64,000 nucleotides of DNA. Source: Virgisporangium ochraceum. GTDB taxonomy: Bacteria; Actinomycetota; Actinomycetes; Mycobacteriales; Micromonosporaceae. The notes beneath the pieces are model-generated. The model made no database searches and was not told the origin of the DNA. It saw only the letters and a program-made list of their open reading frames with translations. The position numbers and the translations under genes were made by a program. Location of the stretch: assembly GCF_016863655.1 (NCBI RefSeq), contig NZ_BOPH01000129.1, positions 62,001 through 126,000 of the forward strand, written 5' to 3'. This document shows positions 42,874 to 50,975 of this stretch, piece after piece. Position 1 is the stretch's first letter, and the number at the start of each line of letters is the position of its first letter.

Positions 42874-43236
42874 CTAGTAGCGCCGGTTCGCGGTGCCGCC
42901 GAGCCGGTCGATACGGATCAGGGTGCCGTCGAGGATGGCGTAGGCCAGCCGGGCGATCCCGGCCATCGCCTGCGCCAGCGTCGGTGCGGTCGCGGCGAGG
43001 AGGTCGACAGCCTCGCGGATGTAGCGCCACGCGGTTGTGGGTCCGATGGCGAACCCGGTCGCCAGTCGGGCCGGGGTGTCGCCGTTTCGTAGATGCGCCA
43101 ACGCGAGCAGCGCCTGCCGCCCGGCTGGCAGCCGGCGCCATCGTGACCGCAGTTCCTTGCGCCGGGCACGGATCAGGTCGGCCATGTGGTTGAGGCTGCG
43201 GGTGGACAACGAGATCGACGACGGGTAAGACAGCAT
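42874..43236 (-). CDS. IS5-family transposase, N-terminal frame
   Basis: A 120-residue frame with a helix-turn-helix (LALAHLRNGDTPARLATGFA then TAWRYIREAVDLLAATAP) and AYAILDGTLIRIDRLGGTAN, the usual lead-in to the DDE domain. It stops at 42874-42876; the DDE part lies in the other frame. The joining would need a +1 (or -2) shift, not the common -1, so it may be a disabled gene. Confidence 0.75.
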   Translation of the reverse strand: MLSYPSSISLSTRSLNHMADLIRARRKELRSRWRRLPAGRQALLALAHLRNGDTPARLATGFAIGPTTAWRYIREAVDLLAATAPTLAQAMAGIARLAYAILDGTLIRIDRLGGTANRRY

Positions 43237-43370
43237 ACGAGAGGCTCCCTGGCGAGGGGTAGATCTTGGTCGACTGCTGTCTTACCGGGAGCCTCTCGCT
43301 CTGTCGACCCCGATCGATCCCACATCACCGCCGACTCGGCTGACCTGCGCGATCAGGTTGGAAATGGCTC

Positions 43371-43535
43371 AGTGTGGGTTCGGATCACCCATCTCGGCCC
43401 GACTAGCAACCTGCCGGTCCTTCGTTATCGAGCGTTTCCGCAGGTAGCGGACCTGGACGGTAGAGGGTTCAGGTGTGGGTTCGGAGGCTCGGCAGGAGCC
43501 AGACCAGTTTTAGACGGGCCGATGCGGCTGCGACA
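43371..43535 (+). repeat. Attachment-like repeat, copy B
   Basis: Two modules GTGTGGGTTCGGA (43372 and 43473) flank ATCGAGCGTTTCCGCAGGTAG; the core GGCAGGAGCCAGA is at 43491-43503; the right arm continues CAGTTTTAGACGGGCCGATG. It matches copy C over its whole length and copy A on the left arm. It lies after the insertion sequence and before the HEPN-like gene. Confidence 0.65.
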
Positions 43536-43933
43536 CCGTGTCGGCCTGGGTTGATCGATTGGGCGTCGGTTACAGGTCAAGGTCGTGGATCGGTGAGCTC
43601 GTCGGTGTCAACATTGCCCGAGAAGCGGCGCTGACCTGTGGAAACAGACATTAGGAGAGTGCAGATGGGTAGACAACCGTTAGAAGCCGTTCGATGTAGT
43701 GGACTGTAGTCCGTTGCACCGTGCGGAATTTCCATGATCGCGTCTGTTCGGGAGCAGTCGACCTACCGCTGGCCTGGCGGCCCGATTCACGACGGCGGCT
43801 GCTCCCCGGCCCAGGCCAACGACGCCTCGGCCACCGACGCAAGCCCCCCATTGCCCGACCGACTGCCGCTCGCATACCACTCCGCGTCGTTGACGGTCCA
43901 CGGCGGCAGCACAACGCAACCACGGCCCACTAG
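43536..43933. other. No gene recognised
   Basis: About 400 bases between copy B and the stop of the HEPN-like gene. A few short frames exist but show no domain or ribosome binding site. Confidence 0.4.
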
Positions 43934-45163
43934 TCAGGTGTTTTGCGTGTCCACCCATCGTCGAAGCTCGTGTCTGATGATGCCAAGCGCATCGGCCGTG
44001 TGCGCGCGGATCGTGTCCCAAGCGTCGTGCCAGTTCGGCGGAGCGTCATGGATGCCGAGCGCCCTGAGTTTCGGGGTCAGCCCGCCGTCGACCTTGCTGT
44101 GCTGCATGGCGTTGCGCGCCTGGCGCACTAGGCGGAGTTTCTGGATGGCATTGTTGAGCGCCGAATGCTGCTCCGGTGGCAACGCGTCATACAGTGCCTC
44201 GGAGAGCCGGTTGATGCTGCCGTTCTTCTGCTCGTCGGTGAGTCCAGTTGGCAGCAGGCTGTCATCCACTTTCATGATGTCGATGAGGTCGGCGAGGGCG
44301 CTGAGTCGGGTCTCGAACTCCGGGCGGTTGGTGCAATCGAGCGCCAAGGCGGCTGGGCCGACGCTAGTGCTGAGGTTCAGCAGTCGCTGGCGGCGGCCGA
44401 ACGCGAGTCGCCACATGGCGTCCAGTACATCGAACGCCTCTGGCAGCGCCAACGGGGTGACCAGCGTGGGCCGTTCGTCTTCGACCTCGACGACTCGCTG
44501 CCAACATTCGTGTCCGCCAGGACGGCATAGCTTCGGCTCGCTGACCTCCTCGTCGCGGCCGCGGTCGCACATCGCGTCAACGACGCTCCTTGCTTGGTAG
44601 TCGTTGGTCACGACTGGGTGTAACAGGTGGGAGCATAGAAGATCGTTGCTCGGCAGCTCACACGCCCTGCAGAGCGGTCGCGAAGTGGGCGCGCTCAAAC
44701 GCCCACCGATCTCAAACTTGGCAGTGACATCGTCTGGCGACGCGGCTGTGCAGTAGAGATCGCGTGTTTGGCGTACCTGGTAGCTACAGCTCTTGTCCTC
44801 GATATAGGCCAAGAGTTCGTCGACCTCGTCAGTCGAGACTGACCAGGTTTCGCCTGTCGCGGACGGTGGTGCGCCAACGGCCAGCATCTCGCTGACCACC
44901 ATCTCTAGTCGGCGCATGCCGTACTTGAGGAGCGCCTGATCAATGTGCGTGAGCGGGTTGCCGCGCCACACCCCGCGCCGTTCCAACTCGGACCGGGCGT
45001 TGATGCCTGCTTCCCAACTCATGCGCACTTCCACTTCCAGCATCTGGCGGCCATCGACTGTGGCTGCAAGATGCGGCGAGTATGGTTCCCAGTGCGTTGA
45101 CGGGACCGCATTCGGATCACGCTGGGGCAGCTGGCCAAAGTGCTCGATCACAACGTGGGCCAT
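43934..45163 (-). CDS. HEPN-like protein with a Cys/His cluster
   Basis: A 409-residue protein; ATG 45163 has AGGAG about five bases upstream. The N-terminal 130 residues are alpha/beta of unknown type. Cys165, Cys168, Cys177, His179 and His182 (PLCRACEL, LLCSHLLH), with Cys199, Cys213 and Cys220 later, could bind zinc. The C-terminal 170 residues are helical and contain QARNAMQHS: Arg350-Asn351-x3-His355 is the R-N-x3-H signature of HEPN ribonucleases. HEPN proteins are typical toxin or antiphage effectors, but this exact architecture is unknown to me. No partner antitoxin is adjacent. Confidence 0.6.
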   Translation of the reverse strand: MAHVVIEHFGQLPQRDPNAVPSTHWEPYSPHLAATVDGRQMLEVEVRMSWEAGINARSELERRGVWRGNPLTHIDQALLKYGMRRLEMVVSEMLAVGAPPSATGETWSVSTDEVDELLAYIEDKSCSYQVRQTRDLYCTAASPDDVTAKFEIGGRLSAPTSRPLCRACELPSNDLLCSHLLHPVVTNDYQARSVVDAMCDRGRDEEVSEPKLCRPGGHECWQRVVEVEDERPTLVTPLALPEAFDVLDAMWRLAFGRRQRLLNLSTSVGPAALALDCTNRPEFETRLSALADLIDIMKVDDSLLPTGLTDEQKNGSINRLSEALYDALPPEQHSALNNAIQKLRLVRQARNAMQHSKVDGGLTPKLRALGIHDAPPNWHDAWDTIRAHTADALGIIRHELRRWVDTQNT

Positions 45164-45528
45164 GAGGACTCCTGTCTACCGGCCTACCTCAGGCCAGTCG
45201 GGCAGCGTAACCCCGCAGGCGTCAGAAGTCGTCTTGTTTGCCGGCGCGTCACATGGGCTCCGCCTCCAACTTTCCCGGGGTGGCTCAGGCGAGGCTTCCT
45301 CGGTGGCCAGCGTCTGGGGGTGGTCGAGGCCGAGGACGCGGAGCCTGTCGGTCAGGCGCACTCTGAACCTTGCCTTGCTGATCTTGGATGGTGTGACTAA
45401 CCCAAGGGGTCAACTCCCAAAGCACCGCGGGATCGGTTGCGCGGAGCGTCGACGACGCCGCAGCCAGAGCCACAACGGACCTAGTCGATCTCCGGGCGAC
45501 TACTGCTATTGCATGTTGGACTGAACGC
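45164..45528. other. No gene recognised
   Basis: About 365 bases of divergent intergenic space; no supported frame, hairpin or repeat noticed. Confidence 0.4.
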
Positions 45529-45765
45529 ATGGAGTGCGTACACACATGGGCACAGGCCGAGAACCTGATACGCCAGATGAAGGCGGCTGTAGACGCGTTC
45601 GAGAGCCTTCCGAAGGGCTTCGCCGGTGATACGGCCCCCAATACGTCCGGACACGTTGACTGGACGCCGAAAAGAAAGGCCGCATTCGCCGAGATCGGCA
45701 AGCACGCCGAGGCCCTCAGAGATTTGGCGTTGAAGCATCCGAACTGTTTCCCAGATGTGAGCTGA
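45529..45765 (+). CDS. Small helical hypothetical protein
   Basis: A 78-residue protein, ATG 45529. It reads as three helices (ECVHTWAQAENLIRQMKAAV, KRKAAFAEIGKHAEALRDLA) with a Pro/Asn-rich loop between them. No family is recognised and the ribosome binding site is weak. The protein-like amino-acid composition is the main support. Confidence 0.5.
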   Translation: MECVHTWAQAENLIRQMKAAVDAFESLPKGFAGDTAPNTSGHVDWTPKRKAAFAEIGKHAEALRDLALKHPNCFPDVS

Positions 45766-46214
45766 CCGCAGGTAAGCCGTGTAAGAGCGGCCACTAAACG
45801 CGGTGCTCAGAACGGGTGCACGGCGGCGGTCAGCGCGCGGATGTTGCTGGCGTGGACGGCGTTTCTCAGCAACGACGGTGAAGTCCAACTTCGGATCGAG
45901 TCGGCGCTCGCGCGCGACCCCGATCTCCTTGACCCTATCCTCCTCGGCATAAGTGAGCATTCTGAACAGCACGACCGCTCCGCCGTCGGGGGGCCGCCGG
46001 ACATCGACGTGCATATCGAAACCGTGCCGGCATGGTTTCCGCGATCCGCCGTTGTGGCCGAGATCCGACGCCGTTATCCGGATCTGCAGCCGACCCAGAT
46101 GACTCCCAACCTGAGGAGGGCGAGGACGGGGGCACTCGCCGTCTCGCCGCCCACGTCCTGCACATCGAGTCCCACTCCACCTGACGGGAACGCGGCCCAG
46201 AGCATGCCCGACCG
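45761..46214. other. Repeat fragment and ambiguous sequence
   Basis: CTGACCGCAGGTA at 45762-45774 followed by GCGGCCA matches the far right part of copy A (37518-37546), so this is a fragment of the attachment-like repeat. After it, both strands have open frames between 45810 and 46200 with acceptable codon use and no domain, so I cannot assign a gene. Confidence 0.4.
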
Positions 46215-46625
46215 TCACAGGACTGTCAGTCGGACGGTGTATGACGGGCCGCTGCCCGCCTCGACTCGGTAGGTGATGTGCTGGATCTGCTGGTCGTCGT
46301 CGAATAGGGCGACCGTCGCGAGGTCGCCGAGGTGGGACAGGTCGAGGCTGGGTGAGATGGTTCGGCCTTGTAGGACGTCGCCGATGCCGCCGAGGAAGTT
46401 GGTCGCGTCGGCCAGCGGTCGCGGTGTGGGGGAGCGGACCACGACGTCGATCGCGATGTCGGTCTGGACGTTGACGCGGACCCAGCCGGTCTCCGCTGCG
46501 GCTGCGGCTGCTGCGCGGAGAAGGTGTTCGACTCGGTCGCGGTGGGCGTGGCCGGCGGCAAACAGGGATTTCGCTTCGTTCTTGACTGGTGGCCAGCCGG
46601 TCACCTCGAACTTGACGGTGGTCAT
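46215..46625 (-). CDS. RusA-like protein (tentative)
   Basis: A 136-residue protein; ATG 46625 overlaps the glycosylase-like gene stop (ATGA). TTVKFEVTGWPPVKNEAKSL then WVRVNVQTDIAIDVVVRSPT and PLADATNFLGGIGDVLQGR follow the RusA-type Holliday-junction resolvase outline, where D-x-D-N ... G-x-x-D-V-L binds metal. Here the first Asp pair is weaker (ADATN), so activity is uncertain. It is coupled to a DNA-repair-like gene, which supports a DNA role. Confidence 0.5.
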   Translation of the reverse strand: MTTVKFEVTGWPPVKNEAKSLFAAGHAHRDRVEHLLRAAAAAAAETGWVRVNVQTDIAIDVVVRSPTPRPLADATNFLGGIGDVLQGRTISPSLDLSHLGDLATVALFDDDQQIQHITYRVEAGSGPSYTVRLTVL

Positions 46626-47323
46626 GCGGCGGCTCTCCCGCGTTGTGGTCGTTGGGCGGTCCATATGGCGTGGTCGACCATCCAGGCCGTGACCGGTCGG
46701 CCGAGGCGGACAGTGAGTTCCGCGGCGGCGTCCTCGACGATCGCCCGGGCCTGATCAGGGGTCGCATGGATGCCGTGGCGGGCGAGCCAGCGCAGGATCA
46801 TCCGGTCGGGTTTGCTGACGTCGTCGCAGCCGCACAGCATCCACAGGTAGCTGCGCCGTACGCCGTGGGCGCCTTCGCCGGGAACGCCGGCCAGGGCTCG
46901 GTTGGTGTCGGACCAGCGCTGCGGGTCGGCCATGAGGTCGGCTACGCCGGCAAGGTCTGTGATCCCGTGGCCGGTGAGAATGTGGGCGTAGCGCAGTACC
47001 GCTTCGGCCTTCTCGATCCCGCCGCGGGTCGAGGTCCGCTGGCCGTTGGTCACCGCGCGCAGTGCCGCAGCGTCGGGGTAGCGCGCGAGCAGGAGGGTCA
47101 GCGGTAGCGGGTCGGGCGGCAGTAATGCGGTCGCGTCGATTACCGGGTGTTGGTCTGCGTTGGCGGCCGCGACACGGCGCACCAGTGGCGCGACGACCGC
47201 GTCGTACTGGGCGGAGATCGACCAGACGGCGTCGATCACGCAGTACGACAGGCTGCTCCACCGCCGGTATCGAGGTGCGATCTCCATTCCGGCCAGGACG
47301 TCGACGAGCGTCTTTAACGACAT
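46622..47323 (-). CDS. HhH-GPD (endonuclease III-like) protein
   Basis: A 233-residue all-helical protein. AEAVLRYAHILTGHGITDLA then GVPGEGAHGVRRSYLWMLCG follows the helix-hairpin-helix outline (L-x-G-V-G-x-x-x-A in EndoIII), and CDDVSKPDRMILRWLARHG carries the conserved catalytic Asp of the HhH-GPD fold (V-x-x-D). It lacks the EndoIII iron-sulphur cysteines. It may be a base-excision enzyme or a modified-base detector, as in some phage-defence proteins. It is followed by the RusA-like gene in one operon. Confidence 0.65.
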   Translation of the reverse strand: MSLKTLVDVLAGMEIAPRYRRWSSLSYCVIDAVWSISAQYDAVVAPLVRRVAAANADQHPVIDATALLPPDPLPLTLLLARYPDAAALRAVTNGQRTSTRGGIEKAEAVLRYAHILTGHGITDLAGVADLMADPQRWSDTNRALAGVPGEGAHGVRRSYLWMLCGCDDVSKPDRMILRWLARHGIHATPDQARAIVEDAAAELTVRLGRPVTAWMVDHAIWTAQRPQRGRAAA

Positions 47324-47432
47324 GGTCCAGACCTTGCCCGACCGTCGCAGCCCTGGGGATCGGGCAACCGACCGGGTGAACGGGCAAACCAGCCTGGCCG
47401 TCCGGGCGACATGGCGCCGGCAGGCCGGGCCA

Positions 47433-47605
47433 GAGTGTGGGTCCGGATCACCGGCATCGGCCCGACGCCTCGACTTTCGGTTCGGTCGACATCGAGCGTT
47501 TCCGCAGCTAGCGAGTCCGAAGGGTAGAGCGTTCAGGTGTGGGTTCGGAGCCTCGGCAGGAGCCAGAACAGATTTAGGTTCGCCGATGCGACTGCGGGCG
47601 CCGCG
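47433..47605 (+). repeat. Attachment-like repeat, copy C
   Basis: Two modules, GTGTGGGTCCGGA at 47434 and GTGTGGGTTCGGA at 47537; ATCGAGCGTTTCCGCAG in between; core GGCAGGAGCCAGA at 47555-47567; right arm CAGATTTAGGTTCGCCGATG. It matches copy B on both arms. It marks the right edge of the HEPN module and the left edge of the QueC-like operon module. Confidence 0.65.
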
Positions 47606-47856
47606 TGGATCTGAGGTAACGGCGGAAATCGGTGCCCTGTACTACCCGCAAAGGTTCACTGATCATTCTCGGTCGATGTAGCGAATTGCGATGTGAAGTT
47701 GGTAGGCCAGCAGCTTCCTGCGGCCAGCCAGCTCGGGGCAACGAGGTGGCTGAGAGACCCGGATCCAACAGACCGAGGCGATCTACGGCCGAACCTCTCG
47801 CTAAGCGACGGTCCGATGACTTAATGTTAATATATGTCGATGGCTGGACGTGACTG
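47606..47856. promoter_or_regulatory. Leader of the QueC-like operon
   Basis: About 250 bases after copy C. The stretch TTAATGTTAATATATG at 47821-47836, markedly AT-rich for this DNA, lies 20-35 bases before the first gene's ATG at 47857 and is a likely promoter or leader. Confidence 0.4.
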
Positions 47857-48963
47857 ATGCGCGCCGGCGCCGCAGCTAGCAGCGGTGCGGCCCGGGATGG
47901 ACCGTCCTTTGCGGCCGATCGATCGGGTGGCACGGAGGCTCTGCGGGCGTCGCTCGACGGTCTGACGCTCGCTGAACTCAAGCGGCTCTGCCTCGTCCTG
48001 ACGGTCGAGATGGGTCTCGTCGTCCGCGAGGCCCAGCCTTACGGCCGTCACCTGGACCTGACACTTGAATCGACCGTGCTCCTGCGTCCCCGAAATGTCC
48101 TGCTGCGGCTCACTACGGCGGTAGCCACCGAAGACGACCTTCGTGCGCTGACAACCGACGCCAACGACGCTGGCTGTGCGGACTACCTGCTGCTGTCCAC
48201 CAGGACCTCGACCGACCCGTCGGTCACCGCGTCGCAACACTTTCTGGGGCCGGGCGACCTCGTCGACCTCTGCAAGCGCTCGCATGCCGTCGGCTGGGTC
48301 GAGCGACGTCCCGTGGCACGCGACGATATGTACGTTCAGACACGGCGTCGGGCCGCGGACCTCGCCGAGCTGGACACGCTGGGGCTGTCCTGGCTTCCGG
48401 CCCTGTCGAGGAACCGGCTGCCTTGGGCGCTTCGGGATTCGTCCGTGCCGGCAGACGAGTGGTTCGAGGTGACCACGTTCGGACTCCTGACGCGCCTGTT
48501 CCGCATGGAGGGCCGGCGCCTAGGCGCCGCGAGTCGTGGCAAGCGCGTCGGTGACGCGTTGCTCTGGCGGCAGGACCACCTGTTCCTGCTCGATTGCAAG
48601 GCGGCGCAGGACGGCTACCGGCTTGAGATCAATGACGAGCGGCGGCTCGTCGAGTACGCCAGGCAGCGGCATGTAGGTCTTCCAACAGACCGGGTCGGGT
48701 GCGTGGTGCTCGTCAGTTCGGGTTTCCCGATCTTCGAGGCTAGCCGCCGACGATTCGAGCAGCGGCGCCGTGAGTTCACCGGTGTCGGGAGTGACTTGGC
48801 CTGCGTGCGTGCCGACGATTTGGTCGATGCGGCGATCCTTGTCGCACGCAAGGGGGACGAGACCCGGCACATCGACACGCTGCCGTGGCACCGGATCTTC
48901 GCTGAAGGGATAGTCACCAGGGACGAACTGCTCGGCACGATCTCGTCTGCGATCGCCTGCTGA
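47857..48963 (+). CDS. PD-(D/E)xK nuclease-like protein
   Basis: A 368-residue protein, ATG 47857. The first 150 residues are alpha/beta of unknown type. Residues 200-260 carry a restriction-endonuclease core: WFEVTTFGLLTRLF (Glu204), KRVGDALLWRQDHLFLLDCK (Asp233; D246-C-K248), i.e. the E-D-DxK pattern of a PD-(D/E)xK nuclease, followed by YRLEIND and VGCVVLVSSGF. It is the first gene of a tight operon: its stop overlaps the next ATG (TGATG). The likely role is the DNA-cutting arm of the system. Confidence 0.75.
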   Translation: MRAGAAASSGAARDGPSFAADRSGGTEALRASLDGLTLAELKRLCLVLTVEMGLVVREAQPYGRHLDLTLESTVLLRPRNVLLRLTTAVATEDDLRALTTDANDAGCADYLLLSTRTSTDPSVTASQHFLGPGDLVDLCKRSHAVGWVERRPVARDDMYVQTRRRAADLAELDTLGLSWLPALSRNRLPWALRDSSVPADEWFEVTTFGLLTRLFRMEGRRLGAASRGKRVGDALLWRQDHLFLLDCKAAQDGYRLEINDERRLVEYARQRHVGLPTDRVGCVVLVSSGFPIFEASRRRFEQRRREFTGVGSDLACVRADDLVDAAILVARKGDETRHIDTLPWHRIFAEGIVTRDELLGTISSAIAC

Positions 48964-49655
48964 TGGGTACGTCGGTCTCGCCACGCTCGCCTACGGGCAG
49001 CAGATCATGGGCGATGGTCCGGGCGCTGATCCAGCAGGGATCGCCGTCGTCAGAGGTTCTCGCCGCCATGATGGCGGCCGCGGTGTCCGACCATTGGCTT
49101 TCGATGCTGCAGAGTCCGGCACTGACCCGGTATGCGGAGGCGGCCGCGCGAGCGTGGGAGAGCCTTCCGGAGCAACTGAATGGAGGCGACCGGTACGACG
49201 TGGTCAGTGCCATGGTCGCGGCGGCGCGTGACTCTGCGTTAGCCGAAGCCGGTGGTGGAGGTCCGGCGATCGGGCTCGCCGAACGGGCGCTGACCAGGCT
49301 CGTGCTGGAACGCACAGCACCGGGTCCTGCCGAGGGTCCTTTGAGGTCGGCAGCGGATGTGTGGCGGGAGAACCGTGGGCCCAGTCCGGGCGACCTTGCC
49401 GGGAGCTTTCTCGCTGAGACGTTGCGGCAGATGGCCCGCCACTTCTTCACCCGCGATGCGGCGGAGTTCACCGGCTCGGCGGCCATACCTGACGTGCGAG
49501 CACTGCGTGCCCTCGCCAGATCGATCGGCGAGGCGGCCGCGGAGACGGCCGAACCGGCAAGGCCGCTCCTCAACCGGCGCGGCACCTCCGGCTGGGCCGA
49601 GGGCGTCCGAATAGCCGTATTGGCGGGAGGGGCGAGAAAGCCGCCCGCTCCATGA
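48963..49655 (+). CDS. QatB-like protein with MGTS N-terminus
   Basis: A 230-residue protein, ATG 48963. It begins MGTSVSPRSPTGSRSWAMVR, a short Ser/Pro-rich tail followed by all-helical sequence (ALIQQGSPSSEVLAAMMAAA, YDVVSAMVAAARDSALAEAG, ETLRQMARHFFTRDAAE). The small glycine after Met, the MGTS-type tail, the size and the position directly before a QueC-like gene match what I know of QatB proteins. Removal of Met would expose glycine. QatB function is not established in detail. The stop overlaps the QueC-like start (ATGA). Confidence 0.6.
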   Translation: MGTSVSPRSPTGSRSWAMVRALIQQGSPSSEVLAAMMAAAVSDHWLSMLQSPALTRYAEAAARAWESLPEQLNGGDRYDVVSAMVAAARDSALAEAGGGGPAIGLAERALTRLVLERTAPGPAEGPLRSAADVWRENRGPSPGDLAGSFLAETLRQMARHFFTRDAAEFTGSAAIPDVRALRALARSIGEAAAETAEPARPLLNRRGTSGWAEGVRIAVLAGGARKPPAP

Positions 49656-50950
49656 CGACCAATCGGGTGATCGTCAACGACTGCGCGTCGCCGCCGGTTC
49701 GCGGTCTCACACATCTGCGCACCCGCGACACCGACTACGGCCCACAGAACGCGACGTTCGTCTACGACAGGGTCGTCAACGGATTGCCGGATCGTCTCAC
49801 ACCTCTACAGCAAGACTGGCTCGATATCCTCAGCGCGCTCTTCGCCGCAGACCTGACGTGCCTTCGCGGCGCCGAGCGAGACTGGGCCAGGGACATCGAA
49901 ATCTGGATAGGCGTCCGTCAGCCCGATCACTGGCGCCCACTCGCCGACCACTTCCGCCGCGTCTTCAGTGCGCTGACATACGACCGCATTCAGATCAACT
50001 TCGAGGCCGCCGCCTCTCACCGACCGCCGCCGCGGCAGCACAATCGCGCTTTCCGAACGCCGACAGCGGTAGCGCTCCTGTCCGGAGGGTTAGACAGTCT
50101 TGTCGGCGGTGGCCGTCTGGTTGCCGACGGCGAGATCCCACTGTTCGTCAGTCATCAGAACAGCGGCATTGTCGGGCGGGCGCTGGAATCGGTCACGAAA
50201 GGCATCGACTGCCTTGGCCCGACGTCCGGCCGTCGGTCGTTCACCGCGCAGGTTCATGGTACGCGGACCGAGAACACCCAGCGAAGCCGGTCCATGCTGT
50301 ACATGGGGGTCGCCTGCCTGATGGCGTCCAGCTTCGACCTGCCCGACGTCTACCTCAACGAGAACGGCATCATGGCGATCAACGCCGCGCTGACCGAGGC
50401 CAGGGCCGGTTCCTACAGCACACGAACTGCCAGTCCGCCGGTCGTTCGCGAGTTCGGACGCCTTGCCTCACGGGCACTCGACCACCCATTGACGGTGAGA
50501 AACCTGCTCGTGCGATCGACCAAGCCCGAAGTCGTCCAGGACGCGGTCGACCTCAGCCTTGAGTCGGTGGTGCCGGAGACGGTCAGCTGCTGGTCGATCG
50601 GTCGACGAGCGAAACATTGCGGCTACTGCGTTCCGTGCCTCGTGCGTCAGATCTCCTGCGAGTACACCGGCGTCACGGACGCGCCCTATAAACACCGGCC
50701 ACTGGACGACATACCGGATTCCGCGCCGTGGCGCCGGACCGCGATGGACAACATCGTCCACCTCGGCGCGCAGGTCACGGCGATAGCGGAGGCCGACGAC
50801 GCTCAGCTTGAACTCGACCTCACCGACCTGGTGAACGGCGGAGACCAGATCACCCGTGACGAATCATTCGAAATGCACCGAAGATGGGCAGACCAGGCAA
50901 TCGCAGTCCTGCGGGCACATCCGGTCTCCGCGCGTCTACTCGGTATCTGA
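49652..50950 (+). CDS. QueC/QatC-like PP-loop enzyme
   Basis: A 432-residue protein. The ATP-pyrophosphatase PP-loop SGGLDS is at 144-149, and the QueC zinc site C-x9-C-x2-C-x2-C at Cys313, Cys323, Cys326, Cys329 (AKHCGYCVPCL). QueC makes 7-cyano-7-deazaguanine; defence-associated relatives such as QatC keep the PP-loop and zinc site but have extra N- and C-terminal parts, as here (residues 1-135 and 345-432). ENGIMAINAALTEARAGSYS and YDRIQINFEAA are also typical of the defence branch. No queuosine-pathway gene is nearby, which favours a defence role. Overlaps the QatB-like gene by 4 bases. Confidence 0.85.
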   Translation: MTTNRVIVNDCASPPVRGLTHLRTRDTDYGPQNATFVYDRVVNGLPDRLTPLQQDWLDILSALFAADLTCLRGAERDWARDIEIWIGVRQPDHWRPLADHFRRVFSALTYDRIQINFEAAASHRPPPRQHNRAFRTPTAVALLSGGLDSLVGGGRLVADGEIPLFVSHQNSGIVGRALESVTKGIDCLGPTSGRRSFTAQVHGTRTENTQRSRSMLYMGVACLMASSFDLPDVYLNENGIMAINAALTEARAGSYSTRTASPPVVREFGRLASRALDHPLTVRNLLVRSTKPEVVQDAVDLSLESVVPETVSCWSIGRRAKHCGYCVPCLVRQISCEYTGVTDAPYKHRPLDDIPDSAPWRRTAMDNIVHLGAQVTAIAEADDAQLELDLTDLVNGGDQITRDESFEMHRRWADQAIAVLRAHPVSARLLGI

Positions 50951-50975
50951 CCTGCCACATCTTCGGAGCAGACAC

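Larger units (their letters stand above)
42438..43298 (-). mobile_element. IS5-family insertion sequence, two-frame transposase
   Basis: The element contains two overlapping frames that together make a DDE transposase. The upstream end has CGAGAGGCTCCC at 43238-43249, exactly inverted at 43287-43298, and GGTAAGACAGCA at 43224-43235 inverted at 43275-43286. These overlap the transposase start codon region, so a leader hairpin may limit expression. I could not find a matching terminal repeat at the left side near 42430, so one end may be lost. Confidence 0.65.

Noticed and set aside
45481-46767. A 428-codon minus-strand frame crossing the region left of the RusA-like gene.
   Set aside because: The first part overlaps the two coupled genes in another frame. 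A stretch at about 45830-46010 has plausible codon use, but so does the opposite strand, and no domain or start is evident.
37332-47605. tRNA genes suggested by GGGTTCGAA and GGTAGAG in the repeats.
   Set aside because: The T-arm-like motif has no pairing stem and no anticodon or acceptor pairing can be built. At most these are tRNA-like relics; I keep them as repeats.
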